DNA of 64,000 nucleotides, from assembly GCF_022348185.1 (NCBI RefSeq), contig NZ_JAKRFD010000008.1, positions 124,001 through 188,000 on the forward strand, written 5' to 3'. The translations under genes were made by a program, and so were the position numbers. This stretch comes from Epibacterium sp. Ofav1-8 (GTDB taxonomy: Bacteria > Pseudomonadota > Alphaproteobacteria > Rhodobacterales > Rhodobacteraceae). Below, one piece after another: positions 8,399 to 16,980 of the stretch. Position 1 is the stretch's first letter, and each line of letters begins with the position of its first letter. The notes beneath the pieces are model-generated. The model made no database searches. It had not been told where the DNA came from and saw only the letters and a program-made list of their open reading frames with translations.

Positions 8399-9296
8399 TT
8401 ATAAATGTCCCGTTGCGCAGCTCGGCAAAGGCCTTTTGCAGCTCGGCCTGGGTGTTCATCACGATGGGGCCGTGCCAGGCTACGGGTTCCTCGATGGGCG
8501 CGCCGGAGATCAGCAGGAAGCGCACGCCCTCGGGGCCCGCTTGCACGGTGATCTCGTCGCCGGTGCCAAAGCGCACCAGCGTGCGGTCGCCGGACATGTC
8601 GCGGATGTTGACCTCCTGGCCTGCGACCTCTTTTTCCAGCAGCACGCCTGTGGGACGCGAGGCATCGGCAAAGGCCGCCTGACCGTCAAAGACATAGGCG
8701 AAGGCGCGGCGGTAGGTGTCGATCTTGAAGGTCTTTTTCACGCCCGCAGGCACATAGACATCGAGATATTGCGGATCGGCAGCAATACCGTCGACCGGGC
8801 CGCGCTTGCCCCAGAATTCGCCCACGATCACCTTCACCCGGGTGCCGTCGTCGTCGATCACCTCGGGGATGTCCTTGCCCTGCACGTCCTGATAGCGCGG
8901 CGCGCACATCTTCTGGCTGCCGGGCAGGTTGCCCCAGAGCTGGAACCCGTGCATCTGGCCCTTCTGGTTGCCGCTGGGCATCTCCTGATGCAGGATGCCG
9001 GACCCGGCGGTCATCCACTGCACATCGCCCGCACCCAGGGTGCCGGTGTTGCCGAGGCTGTCGCCATGTTCGACGGAGCCTTCCAGCACATAGGTGATGG
9101 TCTCGATGCCGCGATGGGGGTGCCATGGAAAGCCCTGTTGGTAGAGCTCGGGGTGATCGTTGCGAAAGTCGTCAAACAGCAGGAAGGGATCCAGCTCGCT
9201 GGGGTCCTGAAACCCGAAGGCACGGTGCAGATGCACGCCGGCGCCCTCCATCGTCGGTTGGGCGGCGCGTGTTTCCAGTATTGGACGCAGGGACAT
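8385..9296 (-). CDS. Pirin family protein (bicupin)
   Basis: A 303-residue bicupin. Iron ligands are seen as H59 and H61 in WHPHRGIET, H103 and E105 in LHQEMP. The family includes quercetin dioxygenases and redox-sensing regulators; the substrate here cannot be told. The ATG at 9296 has AGGAG 8 bases upstream. The final residues (RPAH) are encoded by the second unit of the 8292-8398 repeat, so the C-terminus may have been altered by repeat insertion. It stands alone on the minus strand. Confidence 0.88.
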   Translation of the reverse strand: MSLRPILETRAAQPTMEGAGVHLHRAFGFQDPSELDPFLLFDDFRNDHPELYQQGFPWHPHRGIETITYVLEGSVEHGDSLGNTGTLGAGDVQWMTAGSGILHQEMPSGNQKGQMHGFQLWGNLPGSQKMCAPRYQDVQGKDIPEVIDDDGTRVKVIVGEFWGKRGPVDGIAADPQYLDVYVPAGVKKTFKIDTYRRAFAYVFDGQAAFADASRPTGVLLEKEVAGQEVNIRDMSGDRTLVRFGTGDEITVQAGPEGVRFLLISGAPIEEPVAWHGPIVMNTQAELQKAFAELRNGTFIRPAH

Positions 9297-9511
9297 GGGG
9301 GTTCTCCTGATGAGAGGTTGCTGAGCCAAAGATAGGCGGATCTTGTGCCCGGTAAAATCTGCACAGGCTCACCGGGGCTGTGCATGGGTGCAGAGGAGGG
9401 GCGTCTGCTCCATTCCCGGCACCGGGCGCTGCGCCGATGTCGTTTTCACACGCGCCAGCGGCGGTGCGGCGGGTCAGGCTGGGGCAAACAGGGCGGCAGG
9501 GAGCGCAGATC

Positions 9512-10480
9512 ATGAGCGATGCAATGAAGGTCGGATTTGTCGGCCTGGGCAATGTTGGGGGCAAGCTGGCGGGCAGCCTGCTGCGCAACGGGATCGACCT
9601 GCGGGTGCATGATCTCGACGCGGTGAAATGCGCCGATTTTGTCGCCCGGGGCGCCACGCTGGCCGAAAGCCCGGCGCATCTGATGGCGACCTGCGAGGTG
9701 GTGATCACCTGCCTGCCGTCGCCCGCCGCCTGCGACGCGGTGCTGCGCCAGATGCTGCCGGAGGTGCGCGCCGGCAAGATCTGGATCGAGATGTCCACCA
9801 CCGACGCTGCCGAGGTGGCGCGGCTGGCCGAGCTGGTGGAGACCCGCGGCGGGCTGGCGATGGAATGTCCGGTCTCGGGCGGCTGCCACCGGGCCGACAC
9901 CGGCAATATCTCCATCTTCGTGGGCGGTCCGCGCGCGGGCTTCGACCGGGTGCTGCCCTTGATGACCATCCTCGGGCGGCGGGTTCTGCACACCGGCGAC
10001 CTCGGCACCGCCAGCACCCTCAAGGTGATGACCAACTACCTGGCCACGGCCAATCTGCTGACGCTCTGCGAGGCGATGGTGACGATGAAGGCCGCCGGCA
10101 TGGACATGGCCACCACCTACGAGGCGATCCGGGTCTCCTCCGGCAACAGCTTTGTGCATGAGACCGAAAGCCAGCTGATCCTCTCCGGCGCGCGCGACGT
10201 GAATTTCACCATGGATCTGGTGATGAAGGACATCGGCCTGTTCCAGGACATCGCGGATCGTCACAACGTGCCGCTGGAGCTGTCGCCCGAGATCATCCGC
10301 ATCATGGCGGACGGGCAGGCGCGGTTTGGCGAGCGGGCGCAGTCCGACCAGATCATCGAGCGGCTGGAGGAGGTCGCGGGTGTCAGCGTGCTGGCCGACG
10401 GGTTTCCCACAGCGCTGGTCGACGACGAACCCGAAGAGCGCGGCTACGAGGTCAGCGCCCGCCGCCAGGACGCGCAATAG
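9512..10480 (+). CDS. 3-hydroxyisobutyrate-dehydrogenase-like NAD(P)-dependent oxidoreductase
   Basis: A 322-residue beta-hydroxyacid dehydrogenase. GFVGLGNVG (8-16) is the dinucleotide site, CPVSGG (119-124) the substrate loop, and K171 in TLKVMTNYL the catalytic lysine. Family members oxidise 3-hydroxyisobutyrate, tartronate semialdehyde or similar acids, or reduce short aldehydes. The C-terminus carries an acidic extension (DDEPEERGYEV). The ATG at 9512 follows GGGAG and gives the standard N-terminus; the longer upstream frame is low in coding character. The exact substrate is open. Confidence 0.85.
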   Translation: MSDAMKVGFVGLGNVGGKLAGSLLRNGIDLRVHDLDAVKCADFVARGATLAESPAHLMATCEVVITCLPSPAACDAVLRQMLPEVRAGKIWIEMSTTDAAEVARLAELVETRGGLAMECPVSGGCHRADTGNISIFVGGPRAGFDRVLPLMTILGRRVLHTGDLGTASTLKVMTNYLATANLLTLCEAMVTMKAAGMDMATTYEAIRVSSGNSFVHETESQLILSGARDVNFTMDLVMKDIGLFQDIADRHNVPLELSPEIIRIMADGQARFGERAQSDQIIERLEEVAGVSVLADGFPTALVDDEPEERGYEVSARRQDAQ

Positions 10481-10542
10481 GGCTGTTCGCGGCGGATGTT
10501 TTTCGCTACCCCTGCCACGACGATCTGAGGGAGACGCGATCC

Positions 10543-11034
10543 ATGACCAGCCCGCATGACACTGACGAGGTCTTTGCCACCGTTGCGGCCTCGCCCGCAC
10601 GCCGGGTGATGGGGGTCTCCATGCTGGTGGGGCTGGGGCTGCTGACGCTTTATGTGGCGATGGCCAGCGCGCCGGGGCTGGCCTGGCAGGGGTTTCTGCT
10701 GCTGGTCTCGGGCGGTGCGCTCTGGATGGGCCATCGCATGTGGCAGGCCACCGCCCATCATATCGAGCTGACGGCCAAGGGGCTGCGCTGCTCCGACGGG
10801 ACCGAGATCATCCGCATCGCCGACCTTGAGGTGCTGGATCGCGGGTTCTTTGCCTTCAAGCCCTCCAACGGCTTTCTGATGCGCAGCAAGACCCCGGGCA
10901 CGCGCTGCTGGTATCCCGGCCTCTGGTGGCGCATGGGCCGCCGCATCGGCATCGGCGGCGTGACGCCGGGCTCGCAGACCAAGACGATGACCGAAATCCT
11001 CGCCGCCATGATGGTCGAACGCGACGCGGGCTGA
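10543..11034 (+). CDS. Small membrane protein, PH-like domain possible
   Basis: A 163-residue protein with two membrane helices (about 22-42 and 46-65) and a soluble part (about 70-160) of alternating strands (IELTAKGLRCSDGTEIIRIADLEVLDRG), reminiscent of bacterial PH-type or YdbT-like domains. GGGAG precedes the ATG. It begins 62 bases after the dehydrogenase. I do not recognise a named family. Confidence 0.65.
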   Translation: MTSPHDTDEVFATVAASPARRVMGVSMLVGLGLLTLYVAMASAPGLAWQGFLLLVSGGALWMGHRMWQATAHHIELTAKGLRCSDGTEIIRIADLEVLDRGFFAFKPSNGFLMRSKTPGTRCWYPGLWWRMGRRIGIGGVTPGSQTKTMTEILAAMMVERDAG

Positions 11035-11088
11035 GGTATTGGCCCGACGCGCCACATCCCCGGGGCGTCGGGCCTCTGCATGTCTCGT

Positions 11089-11322
11089 TCAGGTGACGCG
11101 TTGATAGACCCGGATGCTGTGGCCCGGATTGCTGCGCATATGATAATAGATTGCGTAGTGGATCTGCGAATTGCTCGTGGTCCAGCCCGTGATGGATCGT
11201 TTGTGGTGTAGGCAATAAGCGTTGTACTGAATGCCCTTGGCGTCATTTTCCGCAGGAACCTCAAACAGAGGCTCGGCGCCGGTGTCGTCAAAATCGACAA
11301 GAACTTCTTCAAAATCATCCAT
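11089..11322 (-). CDS. Small conserved-looking protein of unknown function
   Basis: A 77-residue acidic N-terminus (MDDFEEVLVDFDDTG) followed by a part rich in His and Tyr (YCLHHKR, IHYAIYYHMR). No signal or membrane segment. A strong ribosome site (GGAGGAAAAAG) stands before the ATG, which argues for a real gene. It is antisense to and separate from its neighbours. Function unknown. Confidence 0.6.
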   Translation of the reverse strand: MDDFEEVLVDFDDTGAEPLFEVPAENDAKGIQYNAYCLHHKRSITGWTTSNSQIHYAIYYHMRSNPGHSIRVYQRVT

Positions 11323-11646
11323 GATTCTTTTTCCTCCTCCGAAATGAATGCGCCCAGCCTAATCGGAACTCTGGCAGATTTCGACAATTCGCTGTTCAGG
11401 CGCCGTCAGCTCCCTTCTGGCGCGTGTCGCGCATCTGCACCGCTCTAAACGACAGGCTTGACGCAGGCCCGGGCAGGGGCTAAGCGCTGGGGCAGGGGTG
11501 CAGACCCCCGCCGCCTGCGGGCCCTTGGCCTTGGTGAAGTTCTGCGGACATCTCTGTCTATCGATCATCCTCCACGCATATCGCGCGGGTGGTAATGCGG
11601 GCTCCATCCTGTTCTTGCGCGACTCTTGCAAGAGGAGATCGGGGAT
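11323..11646. other. Intergenic stretch, with a palindrome near its end
   Basis: No gene recognised. A perfect 12-bp palindrome CTCTTGCAAGAG at 11623-11634 overlaps the ribosome site of the MATE gene and could bind a regulator or hide the site in a hairpin. Confidence 0.4.
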
Positions 11647-13035
11647 ATGACGTCTTCCCCCACCAACCATTTTTTGACCGGACGATTGGGTCCGACCTAT
11701 GCCAAAACCGCCTTGCCCATCATCTTTGTGATGGGGATGAACGGGTGTCTCACGGTGGCCGATGCGCTGTTTCTCGGCCATTTCGTCGGGCCGGAGGCGC
11801 TGGCCGCCGTCACCTTGATGTTTCCCGCCTATATGCTGGTGGTGGCACTGGCGACGCTGGTGGCCAGCGGCATGTCGAGCCGCCTTGCCCGACACCTCGG
11901 GGCGGGCGACACACCAGCGGCGCAGGCGGATTATGCCGGCGCGCACGGGCTGGCGCTGGCGGTTGCGGTGGCGCTGATGGTGGGCTTTGTGCTCTGGGGC
12001 GATGCGGTGACGCAGGCCGCCGCCGGGGGCGATGCCACACTGGCCGCCATGGGCCACACCTACCTGCGCATCACCGTGGGCTGTACGCCGCTGCTGTTTG
12101 TGCTGTCGGTCAACTCCGATGCGCTGCGCAACGAGGGCCGCGCCGGGCTGATGGCGCTGATGAGCCTTGTGGTCTCGCTCTCCAACATCGCCTTCAACTA
12201 CCTGCTGATTGCCGAGGCCGAAATGGGCGTGGCGGGCTCGGCGCTGGGCACCGCCCTGGCGCAGGCCCTAGCGCTGGCGCTGATCCTCGGGTTCCGGCTG
12301 CGCGGCGAGACGGTGCTGCGCCCGGCCGTGCTGTGGCAACAGAGCCTGCTGGCGGGCTGGGGGCGGATGCTGGCGCTGGGCGCACCGCAGAGCCTCAACT
12401 TCATCGGCATCGCGCTGGGATCGGCGGCGATCATGGTGGCGCTGCAATGGCTGCGCACCCCGGAGTACGCCCAGACCGTCGCGGCCTACGGGGTGATCAC
12501 CCGGCTTCTGACCTTCACCTTCCTGCCGCTTCTGGGGCTGTCGCACGCGATGCAGAGCATCACCGGCAATCTCTTTGGCGCCGGCGACGGGCCGCGGGTG
12601 CGTCAGAGCCTCCGGCTCGCGATCTGGATCGCGCTGATCTACTGCGCGGTGACGCAGGCGACCCTCAGCCTCGGGGCCGGGTGGATCGCGGGCTGGTTCG
12701 TCTCCGATCCGGGGGTGATATCCGAGGTGGCGCGCATCCTGCCGGTGCTGGGCGCGTTGTTCGTGCTGGCGGGGCCGCTGATGATGGTGGCGATGCATTT
12801 CCAGGCCATCGGGGATGCGGTGCGGGCGGCGGTGCTGGGGCTGTCCAAACCCTATCTGTTCTCGATCCCGCTGACCTTTGTGCTGGCGGCGCGGATCGGC
12901 GAGGGGGGCATCTGGCTGGCGGCCCCGGCGGCAGAGGCGTTGTTGTTGCTGCTGACCCTTGCGGTGCTGTGGCAGCGGCGCCGGTCACACAGGGGCGCCA
13001 CCGCGCGCCGCGCCGGGATGGAGGGACGCGCATGA
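11647..13035 (+). CDS. MATE family efflux transporter
   Basis: A 462-residue membrane protein with about twelve hydrophobic helices in two MatE halves (starting near ALPIIFVMGMNGCLTVADALFLG and near the GAPQSLNFIGIALG stretch). MATE proteins export cationic drugs or metabolites in exchange for Na+ or H+. The ATG at 11647 has AGGAGA ahead. The stop overlaps the start of the next gene by 4 bases (ATGA), so the two are translationally coupled. The transported compound is unknown. Confidence 0.9.
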   Translation: MTSSPTNHFLTGRLGPTYAKTALPIIFVMGMNGCLTVADALFLGHFVGPEALAAVTLMFPAYMLVVALATLVASGMSSRLARHLGAGDTPAAQADYAGAHGLALAVAVALMVGFVLWGDAVTQAAAGGDATLAAMGHTYLRITVGCTPLLFVLSVNSDALRNEGRAGLMALMSLVVSLSNIAFNYLLIAEAEMGVAGSALGTALAQALALALILGFRLRGETVLRPAVLWQQSLLAGWGRMLALGAPQSLNFIGIALGSAAIMVALQWLRTPEYAQTVAAYGVITRLLTFTFLPLLGLSHAMQSITGNLFGAGDGPRVRQSLRLAIWIALIYCAVTQATLSLGAGWIAGWFVSDPGVISEVARILPVLGALFVLAGPLMMVAMHFQAIGDAVRAAVLGLSKPYLFSIPLTFVLAARIGEGGIWLAAPAAEALLLLLTLAVLWQRRRSHRGATARRAGMEGRA

Positions 13036-13487
13036 AACCCGCTCTCCCCTCCCTTGCCGAGGCGAAGGCCCGCGCCCGCGACTGGCGTCGCCAGCAGGCC
13101 GACGCCGGCACCCCGGTGACCCACAGCGCGGCGCTGGAGCATGTGGCGCATGCGCTTGGCTTTCGGGACTGGAACGCCTGCGCGGCGATGCTGGGCCGGC
13201 AGCGGGCGCAGCGCCTTGCCCTCGGCGCCCGGGTGGCGGGCCGCTACCTGTCGCAGCCCTTCACCGCGCGGATCATCCGCGCCACCCCGGCGGCGGGGCG
13301 GCCCGGCTGGGTCCGGCTGGAACTGGATCTGGATCAGCCCGTGGATGTTGTCACCTCGACGCGGTTTTCCAACCTGCGCCGGCGCATCAGCGGTGTCATC
13401 GGACCCGACGGCCACAGCCGCGAACGGACCTCGGACGGGCAGCCGCATCTGGTGATCGACCCGCTTGCCCCCGACGGCGACAGCTAG
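13032..13487 (+). CDS. Glyoxalase-related (ToxA/Glyoxalase_8 type) small protein
   Basis: A 151-residue protein. The N-terminal 60 residues (SLAEAKARARDWRRQQ ... THSAALEHVAHALGFRDWNA) match the helical domain called glyoxalase-related in annotation, known mainly from sequence and of unclear role. The C-terminal part is strand-rich (GRYLSQPFTARIIRA, QPHLVIDPLAP). It overlaps the MATE stop by 4 bases, so both are made together; a link to detoxification or export is an inference. Confidence 0.7.
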   Translation: MKPALPSLAEAKARARDWRRQQADAGTPVTHSAALEHVAHALGFRDWNACAAMLGRQRAQRLALGARVAGRYLSQPFTARIIRATPAAGRPGWVRLELDLDQPVDVVTSTRFSNLRRRISGVIGPDGHSRERTSDGQPHLVIDPLAPDGDS

Positions 13488-13514
13488 CGCGCGTCTGGGG
13501 GGCGCAAACCAAAT

Positions 13515-13542
13515 GGACCGCCGGCATTCTGCGCGGCGGTCC
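13515..13542. terminator. Hairpin between convergent genes
   Basis: Arms GGACCGCCG (13515-13523) and CGGCGGTCC (13534-13542) form a perfect stem between the glyoxalase-related gene and the Tad-type gene. There is no T-run on either side, so termination is only likely from its position. Confidence 0.4.
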
Positions 13543-13602
13543 GATGTGCCATGTCCAGACAGCACCTCTGTGATGTGGGGCGATCCCGCCGCGGGGGCGG
13601 CA

Positions 13603-14208
13603 TTACAGGATCGCGTCATCCACTTCGTCATCATGGGCCGGGCCATCGCTGATGACCGAGCCCTCATAAGCCACCTGAGAGGCAAAGCGCGGGCGGGTGA
13701 ACACGAGGTTGTACATGTTCTGCGTGCCGATATTGACCGCAAAGACCGGCTCCACCACGTTCCAGGTTTCCACCACGATCACCCGTTCCTCGTCCGGCAT
13801 GATCGGCAGCTTGTCGGCGATGCCGCTGACGGTGTCGTCGGTCCAGACGTCCATCTCGTCGCCGCGTTCCACCGACCAGTCGACGTAATAGGCATCGGTG
13901 TCCTCGTCCCAGCGCACCACCGACACCCGCATCGAGATCTCGGTGTCGGAGCGGATCATCGCCTGCGACAGCGCATAGATACTGTCGATATAGTCGTCGT
14001 TCAGCGCCGTCGTCTCGCGCGAGATCAGGTCGGCGATCGTATAGGTCGCCTTGCTGTTCACCGCCTCCTGCCGGAACAGGTCAAACAGCGTGTAGGAGAC
14101 GGCAAAGACGATCAGCAGCAGCGGCAGCGACAGCGCCGCCTCGACAGAGACAAGACCGTCTTCGCGATGCCGGAACCGGCGCAGGGCAGGGAGAATACGC
14201 TGAAACAT
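13603..14208 (-). CDS. TadE/TadF-like pseudopilin assembly protein
   Basis: A 201-residue protein with a short basic N-terminus, the TadE-type Glu in VSVEAALSLPLLLIVFAVSY (about 20-40, one membrane helix) and a large periplasmic part. Proteins of this type are minor pseudopilins of Flp/Tad pili. It lies 3 bases after the second TadE-like gene and ends the operon. No tadA, cpaB or flp gene is in the window. Confidence 0.8.
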   Translation of the reverse strand: MFQRILPALRRFRHREDGLVSVEAALSLPLLLIVFAVSYTLFDLFRQEAVNSKATYTIADLISRETTALNDDYIDSIYALSQAMIRSDTEISMRVSVVRWDEDTDAYYVDWSVERGDEMDVWTDDTVSGIADKLPIMPDEERVIVVETWNVVEPVFAVNIGTQNMYNLVFTRPRFASQVAYEGSVISDGPAHDDEVDDAIL

Positions 14209-14211
14209 GAT

Positions 14212-14766
14212 CTACTTTGGCTCCTGTACAAAGGCGCTGGCGGCATAGAGGCGGATGCGCCCGTCACCGTCTTTCTGCAACTTGTCGCCCAGCCCCCAAT
14301 AGGGAAACAGCGGCGAGAAGCTCATGCAGGCGCGCAGGAACATCAGGTCGTTGGAGTCGCCGTTGACGAAGGTGGTGACCGGATTGACCTCCTCGACGGA
14401 CTCGACGCAATCGGGGGTGGTGTCGACCCCGGCCCAGTTGAACGGATCGAGCTGCACCATTTCCAGCCGCAGCGACTGCGTGCAGGTGGTGACCAGCCCG
14501 GTGCGGGCACAGATCGCATCGCGGATGGTGTCATGTTGCATGTTGCCGCCGGTGCCGAGCCGGATGTCGCGCACCGTCAGGTCCACGGCCCGGTCCAGCA
14601 TCACCTGGCGCAGGGTGATGACGCCCAGCTCCACCGAGGAGAACAGGATCATCATCAGCAGCGGGAACACCACCACGAATTCGACCGAGGCAACGCCCTC
14701 CTCGTGCCGGCGAAAGCGGCGCAGACAGGAGGCAAGACGCAGGCGAAGGGGCAGGCGGCGGGTCAT
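14212..14766 (-). CDS. TadE-like pseudopilin assembly protein
   Basis: A 184-residue protein. Residues 20-45 (HEEGVASVEFVVVFPLLMMI) are the TadE signature: Gly-x-x-x-Val-Glu before a hydrophobic helix. The C-terminal domain contains several cysteines (CTQSLRL, DCVESV, RACMSF) that could form disulfides in the periplasm. It overlaps the vWA gene upstream by 4 bases and leads by 3 bases into the next pseudopilin gene, so this is a tight operon. Confidence 0.82.
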   Translation of the reverse strand: MTRRLPLRLRLASCLRRFRRHEEGVASVEFVVVFPLLMMILFSSVELGVITLRQVMLDRAVDLTVRDIRLGTGGNMQHDTIRDAICARTGLVTTCTQSLRLEMVQLDPFNWAGVDTTPDCVESVEEVNPVTTFVNGDSNDLMFLRACMSFSPLFPYWGLGDKLQKDGDGRIRLYAASAFVQEPK

Positions 14767-16484
14767 TCTGTCAACCTCAGCTGGCGGATGGCAGAGGCGA
14801 TCGAGGCAAAGGCGTCCGAAATCTCCAGCCCGTCCACATCATAGTAATGCGAGTCGGAGCTGGCGCATTGACGCAGCACTTCCTGGCCGCCGTAGGGGGC
14901 TTCGAAACCGATGGTGAAGACGATGATGCCCGCTTCCTTGGCCGCGGTGCAGATCGCCTGCGTCCGGGTGTTCTTGGCGCTGGCGCCCACAGAGTTGTAG
15001 ACGTCGTAGTACCATTCGTCCCGGGCGTCGTAGAAATTCATCCAGTCGTAGAACAGGTAGTAGTAGATGTACTGCAACGGGGTATCCGCAAACAGCGCGG
15101 CAAAGCTCAGTTCCTCGGCCGTGCCGGGTTCGTCCACGGTCACGGTCTTCCAGCGCCCGTAGTAGCAGTAGCCGTTATAGACCGTGCCGGTGCAGACCTC
15201 GTCCTCGTAGGAGCCATTGCCATAGGGATGGTCCATCCAGCGGTTCTTGTTGTGCCAGTAGTATTTGTTGTAGGAGCGCTGCGGATTGTAGGTGGAGTAG
15301 ACGTTCGCGTCCTCATTGTACCAGACTTCTGAATTGCCGCTGCGGCGGCTGTCGTTGACCCGGGGCTGGTGGGTGTTCTGACCGTCGGTCATCAACACCA
15401 CCACCTTCAGCGTGTCGGTGTCGGAGTAGCTGGTGGGACGGCTGGCAAACTTGGCGTCGACCAGCGCATCCTCCCCCACCGTCAGGGCCGAGATGATCGG
15501 CTGGACTGACGGGTCGAGCAGCGCAACGCCCCATTTCATGCCGATGTCCAGCGACGTGTTCTCTGAATGGTTGAAATCGTCGATATAGTCCTGAAGCGTG
15601 TCGACATCGTCTTCGAGCAGGATCGTCGTGCGCTCCGGATTGTCATCATGCGAAGCGCAGGTCGGCTGGTAGACATGCCGATTGTTATCGCGCTGGTCAC
15701 TGGTGTTCCAGATGCTGAAATGCATCGTGCGTTCATAGGTCTTCAGCGTGCTGAGGCTGGTGGTGGAAAAATCGCTGCTGTCGAAATTCAGGCAGTAGGA
15801 GACGTCGTGTGCGTCCTCGACCGAGAGCTGGTCGAGGAACTGCGCCGGCATCGACACCTGGGTCGAATAGGGCACGATCGACATCGACATCTTGTCGTCC
15901 TCGGTATTGTCCGACATGGTCTGGACAAATTCCTTGGCCGCCAGCTTCAGGTTCACCAGCCGGTCGTTGTGCTGCATGGAGCCGGACACATCCAGCACCA
16001 GCGAGATTTCCACATTGCCGATGCTTTCCTCGGCGGTGGCCGCCGCATAGAGCGGCAGCGGATCCTTGACCCCGGCGACCTGCATCCATTCGGGATCAAA
16101 ATCGGCATCGACGCTGGCAGAGACCCGCTTCGAGGTGGGCGTCACCTGCGCATCCGGGGTGCGGTAGTATTCGCCAACGCCGGATTTGCTCATGTAGTCC
16201 TGCACCACCGCCGCCGGTTCCAGCTCCTGATCGAGGTCGGCAGCCGCCAGCACCGCCCGGTCCAGCGCGTATTGCACATGGGTGCGGTCGCGCTCCAGGC
16301 GCACCAGGTCGACCCCGATGCCAAGCACCGCCAGCATGCAGATGAGGGTCACGAACATCGGGTATTGCAGCACACCGCTCTCGTCGGCGCGGAACCGGCT
16401 CAGGCCCGCACGTCCGCGCGCCCGCCAGCTGTTCAGGCGCTCTGTTCCGGCCAGAGCTGTCGTCGTCCAGAAACTCACAGTCAT
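14763..16484 (-). CDS. TadG-like protein with von Willebrand A domain
   Basis: A 573-residue protein. Residues about 32-62 carry the TadG/TadE-type segment (ADESGVLQYPMFVTLICML) with one membrane helix. Residues about 160-560 form a von Willebrand A domain with MIDAS motif DVSGS (165-169) and VLMTDGQN. A long Tyr/Asn/Trp-rich insert lies in the middle, before the last helix. TadG-like proteins are thought to anchor or tip Flp pili. The ATG at 16484 has GGAAAG about 9 bases before it; the longer frame from 16586 is not supported. First gene of the three-gene operon. Confidence 0.85.
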   Translation of the reverse strand: MTVSFWTTTALAGTERLNSWRARGRAGLSRFRADESGVLQYPMFVTLICMLAVLGIGVDLVRLERDRTHVQYALDRAVLAAADLDQELEPAAVVQDYMSKSGVGEYYRTPDAQVTPTSKRVSASVDADFDPEWMQVAGVKDPLPLYAAATAEESIGNVEISLVLDVSGSMQHNDRLVNLKLAAKEFVQTMSDNTEDDKMSMSIVPYSTQVSMPAQFLDQLSVEDAHDVSYCLNFDSSDFSTTSLSTLKTYERTMHFSIWNTSDQRDNNRHVYQPTCASHDDNPERTTILLEDDVDTLQDYIDDFNHSENTSLDIGMKWGVALLDPSVQPIISALTVGEDALVDAKFASRPTSYSDTDTLKVVVLMTDGQNTHQPRVNDSRRSGNSEVWYNEDANVYSTYNPQRSYNKYYWHNKNRWMDHPYGNGSYEDEVCTGTVYNGYCYYGRWKTVTVDEPGTAEELSFAALFADTPLQYIYYYLFYDWMNFYDARDEWYYDVYNSVGASAKNTRTQAICTAAKEAGIIVFTIGFEAPYGGQEVLRQCASSDSHYYDVDGLEISDAFASIASAIRQLRLTE

Positions 16485-16980
16485 GTGTCCATACTTTCCA
16501 TCGGCCCGCAGGATCCCGGCGCGAACCCGGCGCGATCCCGTGCATCCCCTTGTCGCGGTCAGAATGGTCCACGCGTCCCGTTCCAAAAGGCTGCCAAGCC
16601 GTGCGGGTCTGCCCGGTTGGTGCGGGCGGTGACTCGCAGAAGGCAGGGCTGCACAGCTGGTGTCGCGCGGACGTGGTGCCGCTCTTTAGGATTGATTGAC
16701 AAAGATGGCTGAACTGGGGCAGCTCCGCGCCGCAAATGGCACTTTTCAGAAGAGTTTGAAGCTAATCCCAACAAGCGCCGCGCGGTTGTTTGCGGTCCGG
16801 AAACAATCCGCCGGAGCGCCGGGAAACGGTGTTCATTTCCGATTCGTTTCCGCTAACGTTTTCAAACTGCCGAAAATTTGTGCAAAAGCCCGGGATAAAT
16901 GGTCGCAGTCCGTAACGTTCTCTGCATAGATGGGGGGCACCATAACTCCTTGAGTCGTTTCAGAAGGACGGGATCATCCC
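16485..16980. other. Divergent intergenic region
   Basis: About 500 bases between tadG and the dehydrogenase, without a gene. It is less GC-rich from about 16740 to 16930 and must hold both promoters. I could not fix -35 and -10 boxes with confidence. Confidence 0.4.
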
